Below are positions 1-8,180 of a DNA stretch of 64,000 nucleotides, piece by piece. The DNA comes from Candidatus Micrarchaeaceae archaeon. GTDB taxonomy: Archaea; Micrarchaeota; Micrarchaeia; Micrarchaeales; Micrarchaeaceae. A program made the translations under genes and the position numbers. Within the stretch, counting starts at the first letter, position 1. Each line of letters opens with the position of its first letter. The notes under the pieces were generated by a model. The model was not told the DNA's origin. It did no database searches and saw only the letters and a list, made by a program, of their open reading frames with translations. Location of the stretch: positions 36,829 through 100,828 of the forward strand of contig DAIDAC010000005.1 of the NCBI GenBank assembly GCA_027310825.1. Direction: 5' to 3'.

Positions 1-569
1 TGCTGACGGCGAAGTATGCAATAGTCGATCACAACCTTACTACACCATACACAAAGGTTCTTTTCAACGATTACACAGTCAACATTCCGAAGAAGGTTGT
101 CAGTGCAGCAACCACATCAACAAATAGCAGCGGTTCGATACAGACCACAAACATGACTAACGTAGTCACATACTACTCTTACAATTTTTCGTTTAACGCG
201 AGCTATCCGGGATACCTCCTTGTAAACGCGAGCAGCACTGGAGTGAACAGTGCATTCAATACAACATGGCAGTTCGTTGTCTCGAACCACAACATAATGC
301 CGAACAGCACGTCGAAATACTACTTCTTCCAGTATGGAGGCTACTTCCAGAATCCATACACACCGACTGTGACGAACAGAGGAGCTTACAAGGTCAACTT
401 CGATCAGAACAGCCCAAGGACAGTCTACGCACCTATGCCGACACAAGGAGAACAGACTGTGATGATACCGGTTGCTCCAGGCATAGTCCATGTCTGGATA
501 ACAAACTTTAACAATCAGAGCATAACTGTGACGTTCTCAGCGAAGTACGTTGGATTCTACACGCGCTAA
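1..569 (+). CDS. 3' end of a secreted or surface protein (partial)
   Basis: The reading frame is open from base 3 to the stop at 567-569, so this is the C-terminal part of a longer gene starting before the window. The visible 188 residues are very rich in Asn, Thr, Ser, Tyr and Val, with many N-x-S/T sequons and beta-strand-like alternation. No transmembrane anchor follows, and the chain ends in -GFYTR. This composition is typical of archaeal exported, N-glycosylated surface proteins. I recognise no specific family. The transglutaminase-like gene just downstream is convergent. Confidence 0.7.
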   Translation, partial: LTAKYAIVDHNLTTPYTKVLFNDYTVNIPKKVVSAATTSTNSSGSIQTTNMTNVVTYYSYNFSFNASYPGYLLVNASSTGVNSAFNTTWQFVVSNHNIMPNSTSKYYFFQYGGYFQNPYTPTVTNRGAYKVNFDQNSPRTVYAPMPTQGEQTVMIPVAPGIVHVWITNFNNQSITVTFSAKYVGFYTR

Positions 570-598
570 TTATTCCAATGCAAGCCTTAGCTTGTCCC

Positions 599-1168
599 TT
601 AGGGTGCTGCCGGTTGCCTGTAGATCCTGATTGTGCATGGTGTGTATCCATATTGCTGTTTTATTTCGGACTTTTCTCCGAATACACCGTAACTTGGATC
701 CGCTATGTATGTTCTTCCGTCGACCACGACCTCTACCCATGTATGCAGCGCGTCTGGATCCGTGGTTGTCTGATTGGTGGAGCGCCCGCCGACAAAATAG
801 CCCACTATGCCCTTGGATTCTAGTATGACAAGAAGTGCTGCGGCCTTTTCTTTGCATTGGCCTTTCTTTGCGTGTATCGCTTTGCTTAGATTGACTACAT
901 GCTCTGTGATTTCGTAGTACCACTTTGGCTCCTTGCCAAGCTCCTCCTTTACGAACTCGTTGAACTTGCGAACCATCTCTGTGCCTGTGGACTCGCCTGC
1001 GTATTTCCGTGCCCGCATGATGAAGCTATGTATATCGGTGTTTGCAGGACTAGTTATCCTAAGAAGCGGATTGTTGCTGAGGAGAACGTCTCCTGTCCTG
1101 AGGATGATTCTCTCTGTTTCTACTACGCCGGAGTTTGCACGTGGATGGAACATTCTATCAGATTCCAT
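599..1168 (-). CDS. Transglutaminase-like cysteine protein
   Basis: The protein is about 189 residues. The C-terminal half has the ordered Cys-His-Asp triad of the transglutaminase/protease-like fold: Cys in KKGQCKEKA, His in ALHTWVEV and Asp in IADPSYG. Known members are peptidases, transglutaminases or peptide N-glycanases; the substrate here is unknown. There is no signal peptide or membrane segment, so it is probably cytoplasmic. A TATA-like element at 1179-1190 lies only about 18 bases before the first ATG (1168), so the in-frame ATG at 1153 may be the real, leaderless start. It stands alone between a convergent surface-protein gene and the unknown gene at 1202-1813. Confidence 0.65.
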   Translation of the reverse strand: MESDRMFHPRANSGVVETERIILRTGDVLLSNNPLLRITSPANTDIHSFIMRARKYAGESTGTEMVRKFNEFVKEELGKEPKWYYEITEHVVNLSKAIHAKKGQCKEKAAALLVILESKGIVGYFVGGRSTNQTTTDPDALHTWVEVVVDGRTYIADPSYGVFGEKSEIKQQYGYTPCTIRIYRQPAAP

Positions 1169-1201
1169 CTAGTTGTCCAGATATTTAAAAGTAGTGAATG
1201 G

Positions 1202-1813
1202 CTATGGATGCAGCTTCAGTCCGTCCTTCTTTACCTTTGGCTTGTTCTTTCCGAAAAGCTTGTCGAAGAAGGTCGGGTGCTCCATTCTGTACTTTGCTTT
1301 CTCTTGTCTAACCTTCTCTTGCTTCCATTGCTCCCTTGTCCATCCGTAAGGCGGAGCTTCCCTTATGCTTGGTGAGAAATAAGCGTATGCATAGAGCTCT
1401 TTGTAGTAATCGTAATCCTCTTCAACCATGTTCATGTCGTCTGTCTTGACGTGGACTCCCTCACCTGCCATGAAGTCGACAAGCTGCTTTCTGCCCATCT
1501 TCTCTCTGTTGTTGTCGGCTTCTGCGTGGTTGTAGATTATCCTTATGAACTTCTTGTGGTAGTCGACCTTTGCCTTGATCACTGCATCGAAAAGAAGAAG
1601 CCTGTATTGAAGGCGCGCGCAGTGAGGTATGTCGATGAGCTCTTTTTGGTCGAGATTCGAGAATGTGACCTTCTTTATCATCTTGTAAGGCATCCTGAAC
1701 TTCTTTCCGTTCTCTTCTACGAAGTTCGAGTCCTTCTCTCCTTCCTTAACGTCGGTCTGAGGTCCAAATACCTGTTTTGTTGTTTCTACCTGTTGGTTGT
1801 CTCTGCGGTCCAT
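1202..1813 (-). CDS. Conserved-looking hypothetical protein next to tes
   Basis: This 203-residue soluble protein is not a family I recognise. It has a charged N-terminus, a mixed alpha/beta centre rich in Tyr, Lys and Asp, and a basic C-terminal tail with the sequence FDKLFGKNKPK. There are no Cys clusters, membrane segments or known catalytic motifs. It lies 19 bases downstream of the tetraether synthase on the same strand with no clear promoter between them, so the two are probably co-transcribed. A role tied to lipid cross-linking or membrane maintenance would be a guess from context only. Confidence 0.6.
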   Translation of the reverse strand: MDRRDNQQVETTKQVFGPQTDVKEGEKDSNFVEENGKKFRMPYKMIKKVTFSNLDQKELIDIPHCARLQYRLLLFDAVIKAKVDYHKKFIRIIYNHAEADNNREKMGRKQLVDFMAGEGVHVKTDDMNMVEEDYDYYKELYAYAYFSPSIREAPPYGWTREQWKQEKVRQEKAKYRMEHPTFFDKLFGKNKPKVKKDGLKLHP

Positions 1814-1832
1814 TGATGTTACCGATTAGTTG

Positions 1833-3932
1833 TTAAATGGCCTTCTCTTCTACAGGGGTGGCGATCGGCTTTGCAACCGGCTTTACAGTCGGTTGAGCTG
1901 TCGGTCCATACTTTGGCTTGAACACAGGGAAGTTTGCCACTGGCTTGCCTCCGTTGATTGGCATCGCAAAGTAGTCCTGCATGTCCGCGTATGTCTTCAA
2001 GAACAGAGGATCCTGCTCAAGCTTTTTCACATCGCGTATGTATTTGTCTGCGCGGTAGTTCCAGTTCGGGTTTACCTTTGCCCATTCCTTTGCAGGTATG
2101 CTGTACTGCTTCTGGATCTTGTCACGATAGACTTCTGGGAATACGTTGAATGTGCAGAACGGAAGCACTTGCCCGTCAGGCATTGCATAGTGGATGTCGC
2201 ACTTCTCTACGCGATGTATGTCGTAGGTGTGTTCATCCTGGAAGTGCATCATTCCTAGGAACAGCGACTTGCTGTGCAGTGCACCCATTGCATCGAAGTT
2301 GTTCTTTAGGAATATGTTTGTAAGCATCTTTCCGAAGTTGAGAGACTTTGGCTGCTTCTCTTTGTCTACGAGCTTTGGCAGGTTCATGAGCGCCTTCATT
2401 GCGATTGCCTTTCGTGTTAGTCTGCCCTTGCCCTGCATCTCGTCTACTGCCCTTTGCAGTGTTTCGACAAGTCCAGCTGCGTCTACGAAGTCGGTGATCG
2501 GGATTACTTCATTGTCGTCGTCGAGGAACAGGTATGTTGCTGCTCCACATGCGAAGTGTATCGACAAATCGTACTTGTATTCTCCTGTGAGCGCTTCTAT
2601 GAACTTGTTAATTCCGCCGACATACGGCACAGAGAACCAGTGTTCCTTTCTTATCTTGCCGTTTGTCTGCTGTTCGATGAGCTTTATTGCTCCGGGTATC
2701 GTGATCCTCTGCTTTTCTCTCAAGCGAGTCGGCATTCTTCCTACCAGAGACACTGGCTGGAAGTTGACTGCCCTGATCACGTCCATGTTGTTGAGTGCAA
2801 AGTCTATGAGCGCTCCCATCTCGTGCTCGTTTATTCCCCTTATTACAGTAGGAACAAGCACCACTCCGATTCCTGCTTCTCTGCAAGCATCGAGAGCGTG
2901 TGGAACTTCCCAATAGTTCTTCGGGTTTGTCCTTGGGCTTACTCCGTCGCAGCTCATGTAAAGGGTTCCGCATCCTGCGTCCTTTATCCCCTGAGCAAGC
3001 TTTCTGTCAAAGCCAAGGTTTATTCCTGTTGTGTTAAGTTGTATTTGGTCGAAGCCTGCCTTCTTCGCCCTTCTTATTACTTCGACTATCTCCGGGTGCA
3101 TTGTCGGCTCTCCTCCTGTTATCTGGAGCGCGTTCGCCGGAATAGGCTTTGCAGACTTTAGATTTCTGAATATCTTGTCAAGCTCGTCTACAGTCGGTTC
3201 GTAAATCGGCTCCCCTTCCTTTGCATAGAAGAAGCAGTACCAGCACGATAGGTGGCATCTGTTTGTGACTACAACGTTGGCAAGTCCAGTGTGCGTCTTG
3301 TGCCGCTCGCAGATTCCGCAGTCGAATGGGCAGTTCTGTCCCTGGCCAAGGTAGTTAGGGTTGTCGAGACCTCTTCCGAAGTAGTTGTACCTCTTCATCT
3401 TTGTGTACATGTCATAGTCTTCCCAGTATTTCTCGAGGTTCCACTTGTGTTCTGGGCAGAACTTTCTGATCATTACATTGTCTCCGTCTTTGTAAATAGT
3501 TCCCTGGATAATGAGCTTGCACTCCGGGCAAACCGTCATGGTCTGCTCGATTACAGGCATCTTTTCTATTTCTTCAATTGTTCTGTGATAAGGAGCAAAT
3601 ACAGGGTCTACAGCCAGGTTTGCGTTTGGATCGTCTTTTGTCTCTGGCCTTTTGCTGTTTACCTCTTCGAATGCCACAGTCTTCTGCGCAACCTTGCTTC
3701 CACAACCGCAGGATTCCTCTCTTTCGGCTGCGCCTTTTCCGCAGCCACATCCTTCGCTTGCCTTTCCGCCGCCGCAGCAGTCATCGTCGCCGCCAGCTGA
3801 GGCTCCTCCGCCGCATCCGCAGCCTCCGCCACCACAGCCGCACGAATCCTCTACTTCTAGAGATCCTTTCTCTGCGCTAGCTTGTCCTTTTGCTTCGTTA
3901 ATGCCACCAAAGTTGTGACTCTGACCTGTCAT
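1833..3932 (-). CDS. tes: Radical SAM tetraether lipid synthase (Tes/GDGT synthase family)
   Basis: Tes-family radical SAM enzymes join the phytanyl chains of two archaeol lipids to make macrocyclic and tetraether membrane lipids. The radical SAM CxxxCxxC is C226-C230-C233, with flanking auxiliary-cluster cysteines typical of the family: C135/C138, C159 and C201/C205/C208. ITGGEPTMHPE is the conserved GGE region. Residues 31-77 form an odd extension with many CGCG, CCGGG and SCGCGS units that the catalytic core does not need. The length is 699 residues. The start ATG at 3932 has a GGTG ribosome site and a TATA box near 3970-3981. It is probably co-transcribed with the unknown gene at 1202-1813. 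Confidence 0.85.
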   Translation of the reverse strand: MTGQSHNFGGINEAKGQASAEKGSLEVEDSCGCGGGGCGCGGGASAGGDDDCCGGGKASEGCGCGKGAAEREESCGCGSKVAQKTVAFEEVNSKRPETKDDPNANLAVDPVFAPYHRTIEEIEKMPVIEQTMTVCPECKLIIQGTIYKDGDNVMIRKFCPEHKWNLEKYWEDYDMYTKMKRYNYFGRGLDNPNYLGQGQNCPFDCGICERHKTHTGLANVVVTNRCHLSCWYCFFYAKEGEPIYEPTVDELDKIFRNLKSAKPIPANALQITGGEPTMHPEIVEVIRRAKKAGFDQIQLNTTGINLGFDRKLAQGIKDAGCGTLYMSCDGVSPRTNPKNYWEVPHALDACREAGIGVVLVPTVIRGINEHEMGALIDFALNNMDVIRAVNFQPVSLVGRMPTRLREKQRITIPGAIKLIEQQTNGKIRKEHWFSVPYVGGINKFIEALTGEYKYDLSIHFACGAATYLFLDDDNEVIPITDFVDAAGLVETLQRAVDEMQGKGRLTRKAIAMKALMNLPKLVDKEKQPKSLNFGKMLTNIFLKNNFDAMGALHSKSLFLGMMHFQDEHTYDIHRVEKCDIHYAMPDGQVLPFCTFNVFPEVYRDKIQKQYSIPAKEWAKVNPNWNYRADKYIRDVKKLEQDPLFLKTYADMQDYFAMPINGGKPVANFPVFKPKYGPTAQPTVKPVAKPIATPVEEKAI

Positions 3933-4098
3933 AATTACACCCTCTAATATCGATAAAAGGGGGTTCCGATGTATTTATATACTTTGGTGTGTTTCGCTTT
4001 ACTGGCAGTAAATTTCTGTTTTTCTTCGACGATAACCCAGTTATAGAAACAGGTTAATCTATAAATAATAGACGCAACATAAGCCGTATGGTGAAAGC
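3933..4098. promoter_or_regulatory. Divergent promoter region between tes and the 4099 gene
   Basis: This 166-base gap holds two back-to-back TATA boxes. On the minus strand, AGTATATAAATAC (about 3970-3981) sits about 40 bases before the tes start. On the plus strand, CTATAAATAATAG (about 4060-4071) sits about 35 bases before the ATG at 4099. A GGTGA ribosome site follows at 4090-4094. No RNA gene is apparent. Confidence 0.6.
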
Positions 4099-4476
4099 AT
4101 GGCAACACCGGCAGCAAGGACAAGAACACCAGTTAAGACAGGAACAATCGGAAACAGGAAGGTATCAGATGAGATTACCGACTTCATAAGGAATGGAAAG
4201 GGCCAGGAGTCATTCGCAAGGTTCGCTGGCGAGATGGCGAGCATAGCTAATGGAGGAGCCACGCAAGACAGATTAATCGCATTGAACTACACTATCGGAA
4301 TGCTTTTCGACTCCGATGTTCTAAGAAGAGGAAGGGCCGAGCAGCTTTTCAACGAAGCTGGCAGAAGAGTTCCTCCGCAGTACAGAGCAAGGTTCGACCA
4401 GATAACGACTCCTATAATAATGAGGAACAGGAATGCGCTGCAGCCGCCGCAGGTCCAGCAGATGCAGAGGCGCTAA
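4099..4476 (+). CDS. Small basic hypothetical protein
   Basis: A 125-residue, Arg/Ala/Gln-rich soluble protein with a disordered N-terminus (Thr/Pro/Arg repeats), a predicted helical middle (about residues 25-105) and a Pro/Gln tail ending in QQMQRR. I recognise no family. The start is well supported by a GGTGA site five bases upstream and a TATA box at about 4060. It lies 42 bases before the large repeat protein on the same strand, so it could be a partner, but a weak TATA-like ATATTTC near 4502 allows separate transcription of the downstream gene. Confidence 0.6.
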   Translation: MATPAARTRTPVKTGTIGNRKVSDEITDFIRNGKGQESFARFAGEMASIANGGATQDRLIALNYTIGMLFDSDVLRRGRAEQLFNEAGRRVPPQYRARFDQITTPIIMRNRNALQPPQVQQMQRR

Positions 4477-4518
4477 CAAATAAATACCAGTCCGGCAGAG
4501 CTTATATTTCGTGGAGCT

Positions 4519-7500
4519 ATGCCGCCAGAGAACACTGTGGATGGAGTTGTGCAGCAACAGGCTAGCCCCGCAGATAAACGTTCTGATCTCGGGGAGCGTC
4601 TTCTCAGAAAGGCACAGGAGCTTAGACAGGAAAGGCCTGCACCGCAGATAAGAAGAGGGAGAAGATGGACACAAGCTGACATAGAGGCTCTAGATGCACA
4701 AGTGTTTGAAGAAGCGATAGAAAAGATAAAAGAGTATCACCAAAGAACAGGCAAGGTACCAATACTTGGGCTGGATGCTCGTCAACTTGTTGGAGGGAAG
4801 TTATTGCACAGACTGAACGGGGGGCGATACAAAGGCCAAGGAGTCTTTGATTTTGATGACGTGCTTTTGAAGGCGGGCATAGAAACAGGTTCAAACCGCG
4901 AGAGGTGGGCTTGTAAAGAGGGTTTGGAAGAAGGAATCAGGATCGTACAGAAGTTTGCTGCGGAGCACCACAAAAATCCTCCTGGGAGGTGGGACGTACG
5001 AAAGCTCGGTCTTGGCAAATTGATTTCCTATATAGATGCTGGCTTCTTCGAGAATGATGGCGTAACAAGCCTGCCCGGCCTTGTCGCCCGGGCTCATCTG
5101 ATGGTAGGAAATATACCGCATGGAGAAGGCAAAGGATTTTGGTCGAGCATCGAAGGCTTTAACGAAGGCGTCAGGCAGATTAGAGAATTCGTAAAGACAC
5201 ACAGTGAACCGCCTTCGCGCACAACTATGCCGTGGATGAAAGTTTTCATCTCAAACCTTGATGCTCATGCTTACACCGGAATGGGGATAAGGAGCTACAA
5301 CGACCTGCTTAGATCGCTTGGCTTTAAGCCAGAAATGAAAAAGAAAGACTGGATTACAGATGAGGGTTTTGACGAGGCAGTAAGAAGAACCGTCTCTTTT
5401 TACAAACAGCAGGGATATCGACCATCAGAAAAGGAAGCGCGTGAGAAGTTGGAGATCGGCAGTTTCATCAGTGCAGTCTGCGGTGGTAGATTTTCGAAGA
5501 TAGGCGCCGGAACCTATGACGGATTTTTGGACTATGTCGACATGGTGTTCTGGAACAGCAACGATGGCTATGCAACTGCAAGCGATCGCATCAGGAATTT
5601 CAACATAATTAATAGGAGAGCGCCGACCGTAGAGGAATGTAATATTTCACTTGGACTAACGGAGTTCTTAGAGTTGCTTGACCACGGAGCGTTCAAGCAG
5701 AAAGGTGCAATGAATTTTGATGGATTCATCAAATCGCTGTATCTACCTAAGATAAAGATGGGCTTCTGGTCCAGCGATGCAGGGCTTGAAGAAGGCGTTA
5801 AGGCAATACAGAGGTTTGCTGCCAGAAATGGAAGGCCGCCAACGACCGGAGAAGCAGTCGGAGAACTCAAACTACAAGGTTTGCTTGCCGCAATCAGCAA
5901 AGGCAGGTTCGATGCGCTTGGGGTTACCTCTTTCACTCCGCTGATAAAACATGCGGGACTAGAACCGACTATGAAGCAGTGGCGGTACTGGGGCACAGAT
6001 GAAGGATACGAACGGGCTTGCAAAACGATACGAGACTTCCATAGGAAGAATGGTAGAGCTCCGTGGGTCACAGAACTCAGAGACGAGCTTGGACTTGGAA
6101 CTTTTGTGCTTTACCAGATTTGGAGCGGCGGGCTGAGGAGCAAAGGAATCACGAGCTATGCTGATTTGCTAAAGACGCTTGGTCTTCCGATTGCAAGAAT
6201 GCCATTGAGATTCTGGGAAACTGAACAAGGACTAAATGAAGCTGTCGCAAGAGTAAACAAATTCGATCAAGAAAAAGGGTACACGCCAACGATACAGGAG
6301 ACGCACCATGAACTGCAACTCGGAGGTTTCTTGAGAAACGTTTATCTCGGAAAATTCGCAAAGTACCACATAAAGAGCTACCCGGCATTCTTAACCTACG
6401 CCGGCCAGCCAATCTACAAGCAAAGCATGGGGCTGTGGAGAAGAAAAGAGGGATTGGTGAAGGGTGCAAAGCTCATCAAAGAGTTCTTTGATAAAAATCA
6501 GAGAGTGCCGACTGCAAAAGAGATACACAGCGTATTGCACATCGGCGCATTGCTGTCAAACATCTACTGGCTTAAACTGAAACGTTTCGGTGTGCTGAAT
6601 TACTTTGATCTTTTGAAATATGCCGGAGTACCTCTTCCTGAAAGAAATCCATTCTACACGACAAAGGAAGGTCTTGCTGAAGGAGTAAAGAAACTGCAGG
6701 AGTTCGATCGCCAACGTGGAAAACCTCCGCTAGAAAGGGAGGCGCGCGAACTGCTCAAGCTTGGGCCGCTCATTTCTGCTGTACAGAGAGGACTTTTCAA
6801 AGATCTTGGAGTCGGCAAATATTCACAACTGCTCCTTTATGGGGGAATGAGGGCAAAGCCAAAGCACAGAAACCATTGGGGAACAGATGCAGGTTTCGAC
6901 GAAGCCATAAAAAAGATGAAAGAATTTGCAGCTGCAAACGGCAGGCCGCCGCGCTTTGTGGAAATCCAGCATGAGCTGCATCTGTCCGGTTTTTCTAGGC
7001 ATCTCTACATGGGAACATTCAAGCAGAAAGGAGTGGAAAATTACAATGAGCTTTTGGCTTCACTCGGATACAAAGCAGGGATAGGAAAGAAAGGGGATTG
7101 GAAAACGAAGAAAGGTTTGGATAGAGGAGTCCAGATATTGAAGGAGTTCAAAGCAAAGAATGGGAGAGCGCCGTTCTGGGTTGAAGCTGCTGCACTTCCA
7201 GGAATCAATGCGTTGGTTTGCCAGATAAGAGAAGGCAACCATCAAGGATTAAAGAATTATCATGACCTGCTGAAGCTTGCCGGGCTTGCAGAGCCAGTAA
7301 GAGAAACTTGGCTCAGCGAATCAAGATTTAGGGCAGGAATAGAAAAAATCAGAGAGTTTAGCGTAAAGAATAATAGAGCTCCGAAGGGACACGAAATTGC
7401 GAAAGAGTTGAAGCTGGAAGGTTTGTTGAGAGCAGTGAACGCAGGTGCTTTCGCATCGGAAGGCATACACAACCTTGCAGATCTGGTCAGCTATTCTGGT

Positions 7501-8178
7501 GTGCTTCCTGTTGGCACGATGGGTTTTTGGAAAACAAGCAAAGCGTATGAAGAGGCTACAAGAAGAGTAAAAGAATTTGATCAGAAAAACCATAGACCGC
7601 CGACGCACGTGGAGGCGAAAAAGGAATTGGGGCTCGATAATTTTGTAAGATGGCTCCATGCCGGGGTATTCAAAGCAAGAGGAGTGACTGGATATACCAC
7701 ATTCCTGAAAAATATCGGGCTAGAGCCTGGTTACATAGGCCGTGGGTTCTGGTTGACTGAAGAAGGGCTAAATTACGGATTAGCGAAGGTCAGGGAGTTC
7801 ACCCAAAAGCAGGGCAGGCCGCCAAGGCACACCGAAGCTGGCGAAGAGCTCGGCCTCGGAGGACTGCTGAACCAAATAAAAGCAGGAGTATTCAAAGAAC
7901 AAAAAGTCACGAATTACCTGGAGTTCATACAAAAAGCGACAGGCATTGTGATAAATCATGGAAAATGGAGGACAGAGGTCGGATTGAAGGAAGGCGCGAT
8001 GAAGGTTGTTGACTTCATAAAAGAGAACCGGAGACCGCCAAATTCCAGGGAAATGCAGAAGGAAATAGGGCTAAGCGGATTGATGTTTAGTATAAGCCGG
8101 GGTGTGTTCCAAGCGCAAGGAGTAACTTCTCCCGCAGGATTTATAGAATACGCACAGCGTCTTTCTGAACAGAAATAA
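4519..8178 (+). CDS. Giant tandem-module protein of about 16 helical repeats, possibly nucleic-acid binding
   Basis: This 1219-residue soluble protein is almost entirely built from about 16 diverged copies of a roughly 72-residue module. Each begins with an aromatic pair (mostly F-W) and T-x-x-G-[LFY]. It continues with a helix ending in F-x-x-x-N-G-R-x-P, an E-x-x-x-x-L-x-L helix, a [LF]-L-x-x-I-x-x-G-x-F helix, G-V-x-x-Y, and a final L-L-x-x-A-G-L helix. The 'GRxPT...AGL' pattern recalls the homing-endonuclease-associated repeat (Pfam HNH_repeat), but these modules are longer and no nuclease domain is fused. A basic composition and a possible helix-turn-helix in each module suggest DNA or RNA binding; this is inference. 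The N-terminal 50 residues are charged and probably flexible. The start ATG has GGAG upstream. Confidence 0.75.
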   Translation: MPPENTVDGVVQQQASPADKRSDLGERLLRKAQELRQERPAPQIRRGRRWTQADIEALDAQVFEEAIEKIKEYHQRTGKVPILGLDARQLVGGKLLHRLNGGRYKGQGVFDFDDVLLKAGIETGSNRERWACKEGLEEGIRIVQKFAAEHHKNPPGRWDVRKLGLGKLISYIDAGFFENDGVTSLPGLVARAHLMVGNIPHGEGKGFWSSIEGFNEGVRQIREFVKTHSEPPSRTTMPWMKVFISNLDAHAYTGMGIRSYNDLLRSLGFKPEMKKKDWITDEGFDEAVRRTVSFYKQQGYRPSEKEAREKLEIGSFISAVCGGRFSKIGAGTYDGFLDYVDMVFWNSNDGYATASDRIRNFNIINRRAPTVEECNISLGLTEFLELLDHGAFKQKGAMNFDGFIKSLYLPKIKMGFWSSDAGLEEGVKAIQRFAARNGRPPTTGEAVGELKLQGLLAAISKGRFDALGVTSFTPLIKHAGLEPTMKQWRYWGTDEGYERACKTIRDFHRKNGRAPWVTELRDELGLGTFVLYQIWSGGLRSKGITSYADLLKTLGLPIARMPLRFWETEQGLNEAVARVNKFDQEKGYTPTIQETHHELQLGGFLRNVYLGKFAKYHIKSYPAFLTYAGQPIYKQSMGLWRRKEGLVKGAKLIKEFFDKNQRVPTAKEIHSVLHIGALLSNIYWLKLKRFGVLNYFDLLKYAGVPLPERNPFYTTKEGLAEGVKKLQEFDRQRGKPPLEREARELLKLGPLISAVQRGLFKDLGVGKYSQLLLYGGMRAKPKHRNHWGTDAGFDEAIKKMKEFAAANGRPPRFVEIQHELHLSGFSRHLYMGTFKQKGVENYNELLASLGYKAGIGKKGDWKTKKGLDRGVQILKEFKAKNGRAPFWVEAAALPGINALVCQIREGNHQGLKNYHDLLKLAGLAEPVRETWLSESRFRAGIEKIREFSVKNNRAPKGHEIAKELKLEGLLRAVNAGAFASEGIHNLADLVSYSGVLPVGTMGFWKTSKAYEEATRRVKEFDQKNHRPPTHVEAKKELGLDNFVRWLHAGVFKARGVTGYTTFLKNIGLEPGYIGRGFWLTEEGLNYGLAKVREFTQKQGRPPRHTEAGEELGLGGLLNQIKAGVFKEQKVTNYLEFIQKATGIVINHGKWRTEVGLKEGAMKVVDFIKENRRPPNSREMQKEIGLSGLMFSISRGVFQAQGVTSPAGFIEYAQRLSEQK
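4690..8163 (+). repeat. Sixteen tandem coding repeats of about 216 bp
   Basis: The aromatic anchor of each module falls at residues 130, 208, 278, 345, 417, 491, 566, 640, 712 (Tyr), 787, 861, 931, 1004, 1078 and 1150, preceded by a degenerate first copy around residues 58-128. Spacing is 67-78 residues, mostly 72-75. The copies share about a dozen positions but have diverged strongly elsewhere, so this is an old protein-level repeat, not a recent DNA duplication. Confidence 0.85.
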
Positions 8179-8180
8179 AA

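Noticed and set aside
2454..3161. Plus-strand open frame of 235 codons
   Set aside because: It is antisense to tes; the frame on the other strand is well supported by Cys motifs.
3944..4129. 61-codon minus-strand frame in the tes/4099 gap
   Set aside because: It covers both TATA boxes and overlaps a supported gene start, with no ribosome site.
4690..8163. CRISPR or recent tandem DNA duplication
   Set aside because: The repeats are visible at the protein level only, with strong sequence divergence and no constant DNA spacer-repeat pattern.
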